Below are positions 10,540 through 22,400 of a DNA stretch of 64,000 nucleotides, piece after piece. Position 1 is the stretch's first letter. Every line of letters begins with the position of its first letter. The notes beneath the pieces were generated by a model that saw nothing but the letters and a program-made list of their open reading frames with translations, made no database searches and was not told the DNA's origin. The translations under genes and the position numbers were made by a program. Origin of the DNA: Neckera pumila (lineage: Eukaryota; Streptophyta; Bryopsida; Hypnales; Neckeraceae); the NCBI GenBank assembly GCA_963969595.1, contig OZ018413.1, forward strand, positions 4,926,711 to 4,990,710. The letters run 5' to 3'.

Positions 10540-12987
10540 TCAGATGTGCAGTGTCGCTTGCCGGTCCGCATATGAAGCCGGGTGGCGCTGCTCGACGTCG
10601 GCCGCAATGGTGGTGGGATGCTTCGTGATGTCGAACTTCTCCCCGTCGCCCCACAACGCGTACGCCTCCTCGCCGTGCTCCGCGTCGTCGCCCACCAACA
10701 AATGCTCCTCCGACATGCGCAGCGGCGTGACGAGGCCGATAACGAACAGGATGAGCGTGGTGAGCACCACGTTCCACCCCGCGATGAACGCCGCGCCTGC
10801 TAATTGTTTCAGCAGCTGAACGCCGCCGCTGCCGCCGTAGAACGCGCCGTTAATGTTCTTCACCGCCACGCCCAGGTAGGTGCACAGCTTGGGTTCCGCG
10901 AACAAACCCACGCAGAGGCCGCCCACCACGCCGCCCACGCCGTGCGTGTGGATCACGCCGAGAGTGTCGTCGACTTGTTGCAGTACCCACCAGCGCTTGT
11001 GAAGGACCATCATCGTCCACCAGGGGATGCTGCCGGCAAGAATGCCCATGACCAGCGCTGTCCATCCCGGCACCAAACCTGCAAGTACCCATCGATACTT
11101 CCACTGTCAATCCATGCTGTGCTTTCTTCTCGAAACACAATATCTAATCTGTACTCTACCACGTTATGATCTTAACCTTCTTAAACATTATGATGTTCTT
11201 CATTATGAAAATTTCTTGATTAAAGAGTAATTAAACAAGCTGCATCCAACCATTGTTATTATGTAGGGTACCATAGTTTAGAATGTAGAATCGGGAATCC
11301 CCACCTGTAGTATACACAGGCACCCCTTGATGTACCCTGTTCAAGATGTTTCTAGTAGGGACATCTTGCAGCGGAGGTTCTCGATTCTACATGTGTCCCC
11401 AACCTTGTTACATGGAAATAACAGCCCTTGTCACTCTGGTGACTCATGCCAGCATGTTAGTATGGCATTAGTCATTACTCACATATAACGAGGCTCTATT
11501 GTCACGTTACTTGGACTACATGAGTGTTGTGGAAAATTGGAAATGTTGATGTGCAATTGTGGATTTGTGGGGTAACGAGTGTAATTAATTACCAGCGGCA
11601 GGGGTGATGACGACGAGGCCGGTCATCATGCCTTGTACGGCCCCGATCACCGACGGCTTGCCGAAGAAGAACACGTCCAAGGTGGTCCATGTCAACAAGC
11701 TCGTGGCGGCGCAGACGTGCGTGTTGAGCACCGCCAGCCCCGCGATCACGTTCGCGCTGAACGCCGCGCCTCCGTTGAAACCTGACCATCCCATCCACAA
11801 CAGCATGTTGTTGGGCGGTGAGCACCAACAGCATGTTGTTGGGCGGAAACCTCTCTCGGTCTTTCGGCAATCGCGGACCCACCTGCAACATCACAAGCAA
11901 GCACGTTAGTCAGCTCCGCCAGAATTTACATGCGAGATCACATCAATAGCACCAACGAATTCTTGTTGGGAGTGCAACTACGAACTACACTCGTAATGGC
12001 ATTCAAAATCATAGGGAAGCTATCGATCCTTGCTTTCCTTCCGGAAATATCAGCAGTTTCCCAGATAATTTTGAATCAGGAAAAGTGTCAAGCAAGGAAA
12101 ATCAGTGGCACAATTTTTCCGCGTGAACCGGGAATTGCAATCCGGGAACCAGAGATAGTCTCCCTGTGAATGTCGTAATAACCGCGGCATTGTAACCATT
12201 TAGCAAAACGCAGTCCCCCAACCCGGAATCTGGAATATTCGACTGTAACGATGATCCCAATGACGCTTGCTCTCCCCACTAGTGATGGATTGCAGATTGA
12301 TGAGAGATGGAGACTGTGACATCCTTAATAACGTACCCAGTACGCGGCGACGAAGCCCGCGACCCCCGACGAGACATGGATGACATATCCCCCTGCGTAA
12401 TCCAACACCCCCCATTGCCACAGGAACCCGCCTCCCCACATGCTAAACGCCCCGATGGTATACGAGAACGTCAGCCACAGCGGACAGAACAGCATCCACG
12501 CCTGGAAGCTCATCCTCCCCAGCACGCTCCCTGCCAGCATGATGAGCGTGAGCGCGGCGAAGAAGAACTGGAACAGCACCATGTCGGCCATGCCGAAGTA
12601 CTCGTCCATGACGGGCGTCTCCAAGGTGCCGTTCTTGTGGTAATGCGCAGTGGACGGCAAGGTAGCACGGGAGAGCAAAAATTTATACCCCAACGCCGAC
12701 CCCGCCTTCCCCCAGATGGGAACCAGATGCTCTCCGAACGACATGTCGTACGCCCACAACACCCAACAGAGCCAAGTTGCGGCGAACGCGTAGAGCGCCA
12801 TGAAAGCTGAGTTCACGGCCCACTTTTTCTTCACGATGCTGCCGTAGAGGACCACCAGTCCTGGCATGCTTTGGATACCCACAAGGGTGGCGGCAGCCAG
12901 TTGCCATGCGTTGTCACCTTTGTTGAGCCACTCAGGAGTCGCGCCATAGCCGCTGTTGATGTACGCAGAGGGCACCGTGGTCGCCAT
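10540..12987 (-). CDS. AMT2: AMT2-type ammonium transporter, frameshifted in exon 2
   Basis: Ammonium channel/transporter of the Amt/MEP/Rh family, plant AMT2 clade, expected in the plasma membrane. Exons: 12337-12987, 11593-11882 and 10540-11078; introns of 454 and 514 bp have GT...AG ends (GTACGT, GTAATT, both acceptors TTGCAG). The start is the ATG at 12985-12987. Exon 1 (217 aa) holds the N-terminal extension with [12 protein letters not shown] and the first pore histidine in GYVIHVSSG (His204). Exon 3 holds the second pore histidine in HTHGVGG and the conserved tail [20 protein letters not shown]. In exon 2 the frame breaks between NNMLLVLT and [12 protein letters not shown]: about 13 bases stand where the family has nine. 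Read without correction, the protein shifts there and ends near 10850, losing roughly the C-terminal third of the membrane helices. Everything else is intact, so this is a very recent pseudogene, a null allele or an assembly error. Corrected length would be about 491 aa, normal for AMT2. Confidence 0.92.
11283..11392. repeat. inverted repeat inside AMT2 intron 2
   Basis: ATGTAGAATCGGGAA at 11283-11297 faces TTCTCGATTCTACAT at 11378-11392 (14 of 15 pair). The arms span about 110 bp and look like a small decayed MITE; no target duplication was found. Confidence 0.5.
11798..11846. repeat. 21-bp direct repeat at the AMT2 frameshift
   Basis: The same 21 bases occur at 11798-11818 and 11826-11846, offset by 28 bp. 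On the coding strand each reads CCGCCCAACAACATGCTGTTG. The distal copy encodes the family-conserved PPNNMLL. The proximal copy stands where a Gly-Ala-Gly-like tripeptide is expected before LLWMGWSG and is the source of the frameshift. Confidence 0.95.
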
Positions 12988-15108
12988 CGCCAATTTTTCT
13001 CGACTGCAAATTCAAACTGTCGAAGTTTCAACTCAAATCACGGGACACTCGCTACCCGAGTTGCAAATCTCCACCTTCAAACTACCGGAGCTAGCTCATC
13101 GTGATGCCTAGCATGCATGGGGACAGTCTGTGCAATGGCGGTGCTAGAGACCTAGACTGGGAAATGCGAGAAGAGATCCAGCGACATGGATTGCAGACAA
13201 TTGCGATGCGGGGTTTCAGCACTTGAAGGTTTTTTGGGGTGCGAAATTCGAAAGGCATTGTGCGGGGGACTTTGAGCCTGTTCAGCAGCTGACTTCAGGC
13301 TCTACTGTCGCATTGCACGCGTGCAAATCTTGTGCAGATTCCTGGGTGTCAGGAAGTTTTGCTATATCCAGGAACGGAACCAGAATTACAGGTGTTTTAT
13401 CTTGTTGGGGTGCAAGTTTAGATGGTTACCGGTATTCGGTGCACTTGGACGGGTCTTGGCAGGATAGAATTACTATAACGGGACCTGTTTAGGTGAAGTT
13501 GGTGAAGGCCTCAAGGGCTGGTGACATTCAAACTCGGTTACTGCAGTAACATTCAGTTGCACTTAAATTGGGAACTAAGTTTGGCACAAGATGTTTTTGT
13601 GTGCGTGAGGCCATTATCACCATGGTAATTGTATCAATGTACGCGCGTTAGATTTGGCATGAAGTAAGTAATTTTTGTCTGAAAGTGCCGTCATCTTGTG
13701 AATAGTGATTGGTTTAGGGTGACATAGAACTTTCAAAACTTGAAGAGTGGAAAATCCACCACAACATTTTCTTGCTGAAATTGACCCTCTGTCTCTTATT
13801 TATGGTATACCAAAATGATTATTTAGTATGCTCTAAACTATTTATCACAAGAACATACTATTCAACACAACACCGGTTGTAGTTGTGACGTTGTAGCATT
13901 CGTCGTGTGCAAAGATAGAATTGTTAGATTGGGCATCCAAATTCTCATGCTTACTAATTATCTATCCATACTAAACAACCATTCCAATGTAGTGTTTGGA
14001 GTCACCCTTACCAGTAACAATGTCATATTCACGAGTGACAGAATAGTTAATAGGTTGGAAAATAACCCACTACATTCATATGGAAGTATGGAATTGGTGT
14101 AAGAAAAGTCTTTGAAGTTTTCAACTCTGATTTCTCATGTAAATGAAGTTCGGGATTCCTTTAGAAACGAAGAATGCACCTGTTTATCTCATGAGTATTG
14201 AGCGGATCATTTTGGGTGTGCTACCTGGGTCACAAACTCCATCCAGTTTCAGAATTAATATCAATTGTTGCCATTTCCTCAATTCCTTACATACAGTAGG
14301 GTCAGCCCCGGCATCAGTGTAACGCAACAGAGACTTCAACAGAGTGAACAGACGTACGTGCGCACAGTCACCTTGTAGGAGTGGGTTACCTGCACATAAC
14401 TTAGTTATTACACCATCTTCGAAAGACACCATGCCACTACGTGCTTTGCAGCAGTACATGCTTACAATTCTGAAGGAGCTAGGAACGGACCTTTCTTCCT
14501 GATTGCGCAATATGGAGCTTGTGCAACTTTTTGTCAAGTCAATAGCATAGACGCAGTCACAATTGAGACACAATTCTCATGAAAACGAGAACTAATAAAA
14601 ACTGTGTTGCAAATCCAACTGCTACCGTGGTAACACTATAACTTACCTACGCTGTCTACGTTCGAAGCATAAGTTCATGCATATCTTGCCAGACAGACAT
14701 CCCCACTGGACGCCTAAACTCAAGACCCCTAAACTTAGTTGCTCCGGACGCGTCTCTTCCGTGCTTGCCAATCAATGACTAGCCCGGCTTCCCAATTCTC
14801 GAAGGAGTCCACCACTCAGTTTAGATAGCACCCCAGCTAGATTTAGCCGAGGTGTCTTGCATCTAATAATATACAGAAATTGTTGTGCACTTGTGCTCAA
14901 AGTGAATTTCAGCGTCGTAGTTGCAAGGCAGCGTCGATGCGCTGCGTGGGGACCGATACCCGGAATTCCGGACCACTGTCACTGTTCGGGACATCGGGGG
15001 AGAAACTTGAGCCCAACCAGCTAACTTAGCATCCGTAGTTTTCTGCAGGGAAACAGTTTTTCTTCGGCTATTCCTTGTAATTAAACTCAAAATAGAATAT
15101 TTTCTGGA
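12988..15108. other. intergenic DNA upstream of AMT2
   Basis: The first few hundred bases are the presumed AMT2 promoter and 5'UTR; no clear TATA box was seen. Short open frames occur (for example 13223-13492 plus and 14184-14573 minus), none with a recognised family. Confidence 0.4.
14184..14573 (-). CDS. possible exon, unrecognised
   Basis: A 129-residue minus-strand frame. Its central part reads like a helical protein (LLKSLLRYTDAG, then KWQQLILILKL). A donor-like CCAG|GTAGCA near 14227 would end it after GVCDP, and an acceptor-like ATGTGCAG lies near 14396. This could be an exon or exon remnant. No family is recognised and no partner exon was found. Confidence 0.2.
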   Translation of the reverse strand: MCLNCDCVYAIDLTKSCTSSILRNQEERSVPSSFRIVSMYCCKARSGMVSFEDGVITKLCAGNPLLQGDCAHVRLFTLLKSLLRYTDAGADPTVCKELRKWQQLILILKLDGVCDPGSTPKMIRSILMR

Positions 15109-15435
15109 CTAGTGACTGGTAAATTGCCCTGGAGTTTTGATTTCAACCGGCAATTTAGGAAAATGAACCGGCTCATAATACACTAACTGCCAGTTCTCCC
15201 CGTTCATTGACAACCCTGTTTGTTCGATGTTGTATTTTGACATCAATGAAAAGACCTGGGTTCCACTGGTCGCTGCATCCACACACGATCTCTCGGCGCG
15301 CTTGACGTAACTTTGCTGGAAAAAGGACACGTACCGGTTGTACCCTCCGTGCAAATTTCTTGGGCGATTCATTCGAGTGAACTTCCATGAATCCATGTGC
15401 CGGACTTGTAGCAAATGAATATCCGGGTTTCGCAT
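15109..15435 (-). CDS. possible terminal exon or gene fragment, unrecognised
   Basis: A 108-residue minus-strand frame from a true ATG with non-repetitive composition and several aromatic residues (DSWKFTRMNRP, NGENWQLVYYEP). Just upstream on the minus strand, beyond 15540, the sequence becomes a dispersed repeat also found near 29.2 kb, so any 5' exons are absent nearby. It may be a truncated gene remnant; function unknown. Confidence 0.25.
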   Translation of the reverse strand: MRNPDIHLLQVRHMDSWKFTRMNRPRNLHGGYNRYVSFFQQSYVKRAERSCVDAATSGTQVFSLMSKYNIEQTGLSMNGENWQLVYYEPVHFPKLPVEIKTPGQFTSH

Positions 15436-15559
15436 CTAGAGTCGCATTTTCACTTCTGTGAGAAAGTAAGGTACGAGGTCCGTGAACTGCCCATTTAAGA
15501 GCTGAAATTTTAATTTTGAGGAGGTTAATCTCTTTCAAATACTTTCAAGTAAATTTTCC

Positions 15560-15735
15560 TTGAAAGACAAAGGGAAGTGGCATCTAATCCAAGTTGTTTT
15601 ATATTTTTTGGAACTTTGAAAAATTAGTTATGAATTTTGAAGTTGAAACACAAAAAATCACTCAAAGCGTCCACCTCCCAAAATGTACACTATATATTCA
15701 TTGTTGGTGAAGGAGAAAGCAAAATTGGACTCTGG
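15560..15735. repeat. dispersed repeat, copy 1
   Basis: This stretch aligns by eye with 29145-29310: shared words include GGCATCTAA(T/C)CCAAGT, ATTAGTTA.(G/A)AATTTT, GAAGTTGAA and AAATGTACA. The copies are diverged and have the same orientation. It is probably a fragment of an old transposon family with undetermined ends. Confidence 0.55.
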
Positions 15736-16749
15736 GTTGAAGGATGCTTATAGAGCCCAAGTGCTTTATAATGGACCTTCTACCTTACATAACATTGTAT
15801 AAACAACATTGGTTCTTCTCAAATTGGAAAGAGCCGTATAATGCTTTGTTAGATAATTGGGCAGGATATATTTGTTAATTCAAGAATTGTGGTTAGCTAA
15901 GCAACTATATGGGACATTTTTGTTCATTGTAGAAAGGCCTTTTCCAAAGATGCAAAAAGGCACCCGCCATCATTGGGAAATGATATTATGTGCATTTCAA
16001 GAGTAGCTTTGCCTTGTTGTAAAACTACAAGCAACCAAAATAGTTCAAGGCCTATGTTAAAATAGAATTATAAACATTGGAGAGTTGTATTCCCTTCTTT
16101 TCACAAGCCTCTTCCAAAAAAATTGTTGGCCAACATTTTTGATTCCCATCTTACAAATATTGTACACTTCCATGTAGAATTTGGGAATTCCTTTTGTCTT
16201 TTTAACAAACTTTGACCAGTTTTTGTACATAGAAATTTGCTCCTAGATGAGTTTAATAAGGAAAAACTACATTTCAAAATTTGACACTTCCACTTTTGGT
16301 ATTAAGAAGATAGACAAAAAATGTGAACGTGTAACTCGACACCCAACTACATTCAACAACAGAAGAGAGATGTTGAGAGAGATGATGAACTCAATTGTGT
16401 CTCCTTTTCTTACTAAGTTATATAATATACTACCTAGATGTCTTTCTACATTCTATAGAATATGTAGGAACTTACTAGGTGTCTTGTGCATACACTAGTA
16501 GGATAACATTTCCTAATACTCATTACAAGTTCAATGTGACTAAACTTCAAAAATTAGACTTTCATGGCCCTTCCAAAAGGTGAAGTTTTGTCTTTCAACA
16601 TTTTTTGGAAACAATACGTATGTACAAAACTAGACAATATATTGGACAATGATTTTAAAATATACATATAAAATTTTAATAAAAAAACTTTCATGTTCAT
16701 TTGTAAAAGAATTACATAGTAAAAAGTGGTATTGATGAAAGAAAATATT
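15736..16749. other. AT-rich intergenic DNA
   Basis: Decayed repeat-like DNA continuing from the dispersed repeat. No gene or defined element end is seen before the CACTA element. Confidence 0.45.
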
Positions 16750-17864
16750 CACTAGAAGAAAAACATGTCCGCCACAACCGGCTAACTGCGACTAAGTGTC
16801 CTATACAACTATCTTGCGACTACTCCTCTCTATTTGCACCAAAACTTACTTCATTATTTTGCATCATTGTTCTACATCATCAACACATTGTTTTAGTCGC
16901 AATAGTCGCAAAGCATTTGTAGAATGAATTGTAGGATTATGAGAGTTGTACTTAAGTTCAAATTTAGAATGAATGGGAGTTATTTTTCATTGAATATTCA
17001 TCATAGTTGTTGATGCAAATAAGTCTACACTCTATGAAATCCAATGTATTGATTTGCAGTTGCAAAAAACAACTAGGAAACAACTAGAAATTGATTGCAG
17101 CTGTAAAATGACAGTAATTATTTCCTAGTCATTTTGCAGTTGTGTCCTAGTTTTAATTGTAGTTGTTTTTTGATTGTCTTATATCAATTGTCCCATATCA
17201 TTTGTCAAAAGTACCATTAGATTAGACTTATAAGATATAGAAGTTGTTGCACTTTTATATGATGAATTTCATTAATATAATTATAAGATTTTTATAATGT
17301 GTAGATTTCTACATTTTGTAGATTTCTATAGTCTGTAGAAATCTAAAAATATTTGAAATCCAAGAAATTTAAAAACCTATGAAATTATTAAACTAGTGAA
17401 ATCTATTAAGTATTAATATTTGAATTTTTGAAATCTAAAAAATGGCTAGATTTGAAATTTTGAAATCTACAAATCATTGAGATTAGAATTTCAAAATCTA
17501 TAAATTTTATAAGTCACAAACAAATCGCAAATGAGTCACAGATGAGTCACAGATGAGTCATAATGAAGTCACAGACAAGTTGCAAATGAGTCACAGATGT
17601 GTTGCAATGAAGTCACAGATGAGTCGCAAATGAGTTGTGACCACGTTGTACAAGCAAATACCACATCAGCAACCACGTTAGAAGAGTTTATCAATGAAGT
17701 TCCAACTAGAATGTCAAATTTTTGGGATTTTGCGACAACAATTTCAAATGTTACTTGTCCACTGCAATTGTGAGGCTCTAAATTATCACCAATTGCAAAT
17801 GGGTTACACAACTCAAAAAACAATTGCTCTTTGTAGTCGCAAAACCCCTCATTTTCTTCTAGTG
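16750..17864. mobile_element. CACTA (CMC/EnSpm) non-autonomous element, 1115 bp
   Basis: The left end is CACTAGAAGAAAAACATG and the reverse complement of the right end is CACTAGAAGAAAATG. The element is flanked by the 3-bp duplication ATT (16747-16749 and 17865-17867), as expected for CACTA elements. Subterminal regions are rich in GCGACTA/TAGTCGC words, typical transposase-binding repeats of this superfamily. The interior has a foldback region near 17055-17170 and the GAGTCACAGAT array. No transposase is encoded, so it depends on a partner elsewhere. Confidence 0.85.
17514..17640. repeat. degenerate 11-bp tandem array, GAGTCACAGAT
   Basis: About ten units of GAGTCACAGAT and variants (GAGTCGCAAAT, AAGTCACAGAC) inside the right half of the CACTA element. 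The unit includes the GTCGCAA word found at the element's ends, so it may have grown from a subterminal transposase-binding site. Confidence 0.8.
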
Positions 17865-17867
17865 ATT

Positions 17868-19021
17868 AAATCACAGATAACTTTTATAAAAAATAAAAAA
17901 TAATTTAATTTTAATGGTAAGAATGTCCTAGTAAACAATTGGTATCCTTTCTTTTTGTTTTTACTTGGAATTTTCAAAATTGATATCAAAAAATGACTTT
18001 GTCTATTTTGTGTACCTTCATTGTGCACAAAATAAAACTCGTCAGAACTTTCACTTCATTATTAAAAATTGAATGGTTCAAATGTTTTTGAGTAGGTGTT
18101 AATCTATACAACAAATAAAGTCAATTAATAATTTATTATTATATGTTTTTATTTTCCTAGTTTGACATGAAATTCTAAAAACTTATCATTTTTGCAATAA
18201 TTATAGTGAACATTAGAAATAAAGCATCAAAAGTAGTTTGGATAATCAGCATCCATTTTAAAATTCTCATACCGCTAGAAGAAAAATGACTATAAATGAC
18301 TGCTTTTAATTATGGATTTACAATCATTTAGGACACAAATGATTGGTGCAAATTTGAGTCAGACCTGATCAAGCAACTATTAAACTGATGTCTAGGTCAC
18401 TACTGCAAAATTGACAATCCAAGCTGAAATTCATATCCTCAATTGATATATAAGCTCCGGGTGTATAAACAGTAACAGTATCAAAATCCAAAGAACAAAC
18501 TATGAATTCCACGAAAGGCTCAACACCATCACCCAGAAACCCTAACCCTAATTTGCGAATACTTTAAGAACCCAACAAAAATCACCGCAATGTAGCAAAG
18601 AAAAATCGTGCTTCTACCTTGAATATCCCTCAAATCCAGCAAGCACAGCACATTGAAATCGCAAGAACAACCAACCAACAACTAGGGCTTCGCATTGCTG
18701 TGCACAACGATTGACTTACATTGAATTTTAAAGAATTTATTTAAAATCTTGCACTCACTAACTGAATGAAACGGCTTCTGATCCATCACTTCCCGTGACA
18801 TACTAACCAGACAAGACATGGGAGTTTGGATGGAAGATCCAAGGCCCAAGTATAAAAAACAACTGTAGGACGTTGCTCAATTGAGTACAGCAGCGGCAAT
18901 GAAAAACTCGTGGTTTGCAATCACAAGAGTTTATCAGAGTCCACTTTTAAGTATACAATGAAAGAAAATGGAGAAACTCTGGTCAACATGCGGATCAACG
19001 AGAGTAGGATAGTGGTTTGAT
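17868..19021. other. AT-rich intergenic DNA
   Basis: No gene is seen. Near 18273 a CGCTAGAAGAAAAATG sequence resembles the neighbouring CACTA end with one change and may be a solitary degenerate end. Confidence 0.4.
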
Positions 19022-19401
19022 CTAAGGTAGAAGCACCAATTGTCAACCACACCCATTACCCAACCTGTAAGGTGCGCTATTTGCAACCTTAGGTTAAAAA
19101 TCAGGCTAAATTATGTTTGTCCTTTTCAAGGTTGGGACTATCATGGTTATGACACATGTCCCAAAGTAGTGAGCATTCTTGAACGATCAAAATTGGAAGA
19201 CTCTAGACATTGGCTACTAGTGAAGTGCACTTTTTGGCTCCCAAAATTCACAGTAATTTCAATTTTGGGAATAAAATTCTGAAAAATTTTCAATCCCAGG
19301 TTTCCTATCTTCTTACATGGGAAAAATTTCCACCACCTCATACTGCGCACAATCTGGTCCAAAATTGCTTAAATGATCGATTACTGGTGCTTCTACCTTA
19401 G
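19022..19401. mobile_element. 380-bp element with perfect 17-bp terminal inverted repeats
   Basis: CTAAGGTAGAAGCACCA at 19022-19038 is exactly complementary to 19385-19401. A partial copy of the same word (GTGCTTCTACCTT) occurs near 18608. The short open frames inside have no recognised family. No target duplication was identified. Confidence 0.55.
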
Positions 19402-22400
19402 CACCCACTTGAGGCAGGCATGAGATTCTCTTACAACTTGGAAGGATGCCACCGGTCAGCTAAGCTGGATGTTACCTTCTAACTGCACAGAGAGGTACCT
19501 TTTGTCTTTGTCGTTGGGATCAGGTTCTTTGAGGGCACGATTCATCAGAGTTCTGTTGATTCGCTTCAACTTTTTTTGTTTTACAATCTCTGCTTTGTCC
19601 ATTTCGAGGACGAATATTAGTAGACCATTATTTGCCTCCGTCATTTAGTTTAAAATAACACAACTTCAATCACTGGGTAATTAATTCTACGCAACAATCA
19701 AGCTATGATGTTGTAAAAATCAACAACTGGAAATTCAACAATTTTAGAAAAGTACCTTCAAGCTTCATTTTATACACTCGTACCATAAACCATTGAACAG
19801 TTTCAATATCCACAAATAAAGAATTCGTTTCATTCAAGTGCAGATGTGTTGGACCGATTTCGTTTCAGATTTATATTGGGGAGTCTCTGGAATCTCCCAA
19901 GAATTTTTGATGTGGTTGTAGTCTCCTACATATTGGCGCAAATTAGAGTTCATCTCCATCCTCAAAAACCCGACCTTCATATAGAATATGGCTAATGAAT
20001 ATAAGACATTCACTGCTTTTGCAAAACAAAAAATTGGCCCTACATACTTGAGACAATGAGATTGGAAAGTTCGACTCATGCATGCGACATGCGAATAGAA
20101 TTGATATCTTGGAGAATTTAAAGCAGATGGTGTCTAGAAGAAAATCAGCTCACTCTAAAAGGATTTGGAAGTGACTTCAAGGTCAAGATCTTGGCAAGTA
20201 AACGCAATCCAGTCTTCTATGTTTTGAACAGAGCAACATACCCGGTGTGGGGATCCTACTTTGATCAAGGGTTCCTAAAACCTCTTGAGGCCCCACTGCA
20301 TTACCCACAACCTTGAGGTGTTTGTTGGTAATATCAAGTGCAAATTTTCTGTGCTTAGAAGTTTCCACGAGGGCCGTAGCTTCGCCAACTGACAGGATGT
20401 TTGCAAGCGCTATACTTGTAGACTTTTGTGTATCTCATGCAAGAACCACACAAGCGTTTTTGCAAATGCTAAGATATACCTCTAGACTTTTGTGTGTCAT
20501 GCAAGAACCACACAAGCGTTTTCTTGATCCTGTACTCGAGTTCTCTTGCCTAATGGCTTGAACGGTATCGGATTGAAGTATGTCCCTGCTCGGCTCAAAA
20601 AGCTCAATTTTTTATTTTAAAACAAGGTACATATTGAATCAAAAATTGCAGCAAACGTGAGAATATGAGAGGTTGAATGCTGAATTTTTGGGGCCTTTCT
20701 AAACTGCAAAAGTGGGATGTGGGAAGAATGAAGGAAACTACCAGATTATACAAAGCAAATCACAATGAAATCGAGCAAGCAAATCTGATATCTTTGGATG
20801 ACAAAACTTTACCTGACTATAGCCTTCAATCGATGAGCATGGCCAGATGTCTTGAGACAAATCTGAGACATTTTTTTTTTGCCGACATTGTTTTCTGCAA
20901 AATGACGATTTCAACAACCTGGTGCACTTCATTTGGCATTTTAAATGACCATTCTTATTCTTCAAACAGTTCTATATTCAAATCTTGAAGTCGGAATTGG
21001 TAAAGTCTGTTGTGTAATACCTGCACTTCCTTTGAGCAACTCTCTTTAAATAATTCAAGTTCAACTATAAACTAAATTTAGTTCACACAAGCGTCTTCAT
21101 TGTGTCGCACTTTGTTTGTAACATGTTCTGCAATATTGGCTTTCAAATGTCGAATTTGCTCTTGGTACACTAACTCTGTCTTATTGAAACGAGATTGCAG
21201 AGACGAAACAAACTGGGGAAAAAATTGCCTATCCGGCATACACCAAGAGAAAAGTGTGTCTCTCTCTGCTATAAATTCAAATTCAAGCGTAGACCTTTCT
21301 TCCTTAAACTGCTCCACCAGGCAAAGTATTGGGCACAATGCTCCCTTGGTCATGAGAGGATCCGATCCATTCTACAACGAGGAAGTGTATCCAAATAAGC
21401 CATTTAGTCCACCATCCAATAAAGACAACCATCCCTTTAAGTTGCGAAATGCTGGAGTTTGTCCAGTCGTTGTGTTCTTGGGATAAATGCTGTCATTGAG
21501 CCATAAGTCGATGTTGCACTCTCCGACCTTCCGCTTCACAGCAAATTGCGATCTTAGGTTTGGTCATTAATCCTATGTATTTTTTGTTTAAACTAAATTT
21601 AGTCCACGAAAATGAGTTATATTGCATCTATAAATGCATATCCTCTATCTAACCGCCCATCCCGGCACCATGCACTAAGACGAGTTCTACTGCAGTAAGT
21701 TACTAATTGGATTTCTCCAAAATAGGAATTGGATTGTAATAATTGCCTTTCTTTTCTTTTCTTTTCTTTTTCCTTTTTCTTAACATATTTCAGTTTGATG
21801 ATGGGTGTATCTCAGCAAAGGCCGGAAGAAATGGCAATGGGCAAGAAGGGGAATCAAAGAGGCGATCTTTCCCCTGCTCTTGAGCTCGACTACGCTTCGG
21901 TTGAATTGAAATCATCTTCGGTGATTACAGATGCAAACTCCTTGACATCTGTTTGCAGGAGACTGACCAAAACCTCCAGTGGATCTGTCAAGACAATATT
22001 CTATCCTTGCAATCACTGTGAACTCACCCATGGATATATGTATATACCATCAATTTCGTTGAATTCGCGATAATTACCTTTCAGAATGCGCATTTTGAAA
22101 CATAAATGCATACCAATCCTACATTTTAGACCTCATGACAGATGTCACAATTTTCTTGCTCCAGAATCGTTCCAATTAAACGAACTTAACCGTAGTTCCA
22201 TATATTTGTGGATTCGGTGCAATGTGCTTTCACCAGCTCGACTATGACATAGTCTTACCGGTCAAAAACTGAATTAGGCTTGTCCTCTGTCGTGCGCACT
22301 TCCGTCCGATGCAACCCAGCATAACCCAATTTGAAGAATATTACACCATACACGAACGATCAAGAGGAAGCTGATTGTTGACTCATGATCTGCTGACGAA

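Noticed and set aside
11589..11900. Reading AMT2 exon 2 as intact by moving a splice site past the duplication
   Set aside because: No GT...AG pair removes the extra bases while keeping the conserved PPNNMLL and LLWMGWSG blocks in one frame.
21793..22073. A strong acceptor-like site (long pyrimidine tract, then TTTCAG) followed by an open frame
   Set aside because: No matching donor or upstream exon was found, the frame matches no family, and part of it translates an AACG-type palindrome.
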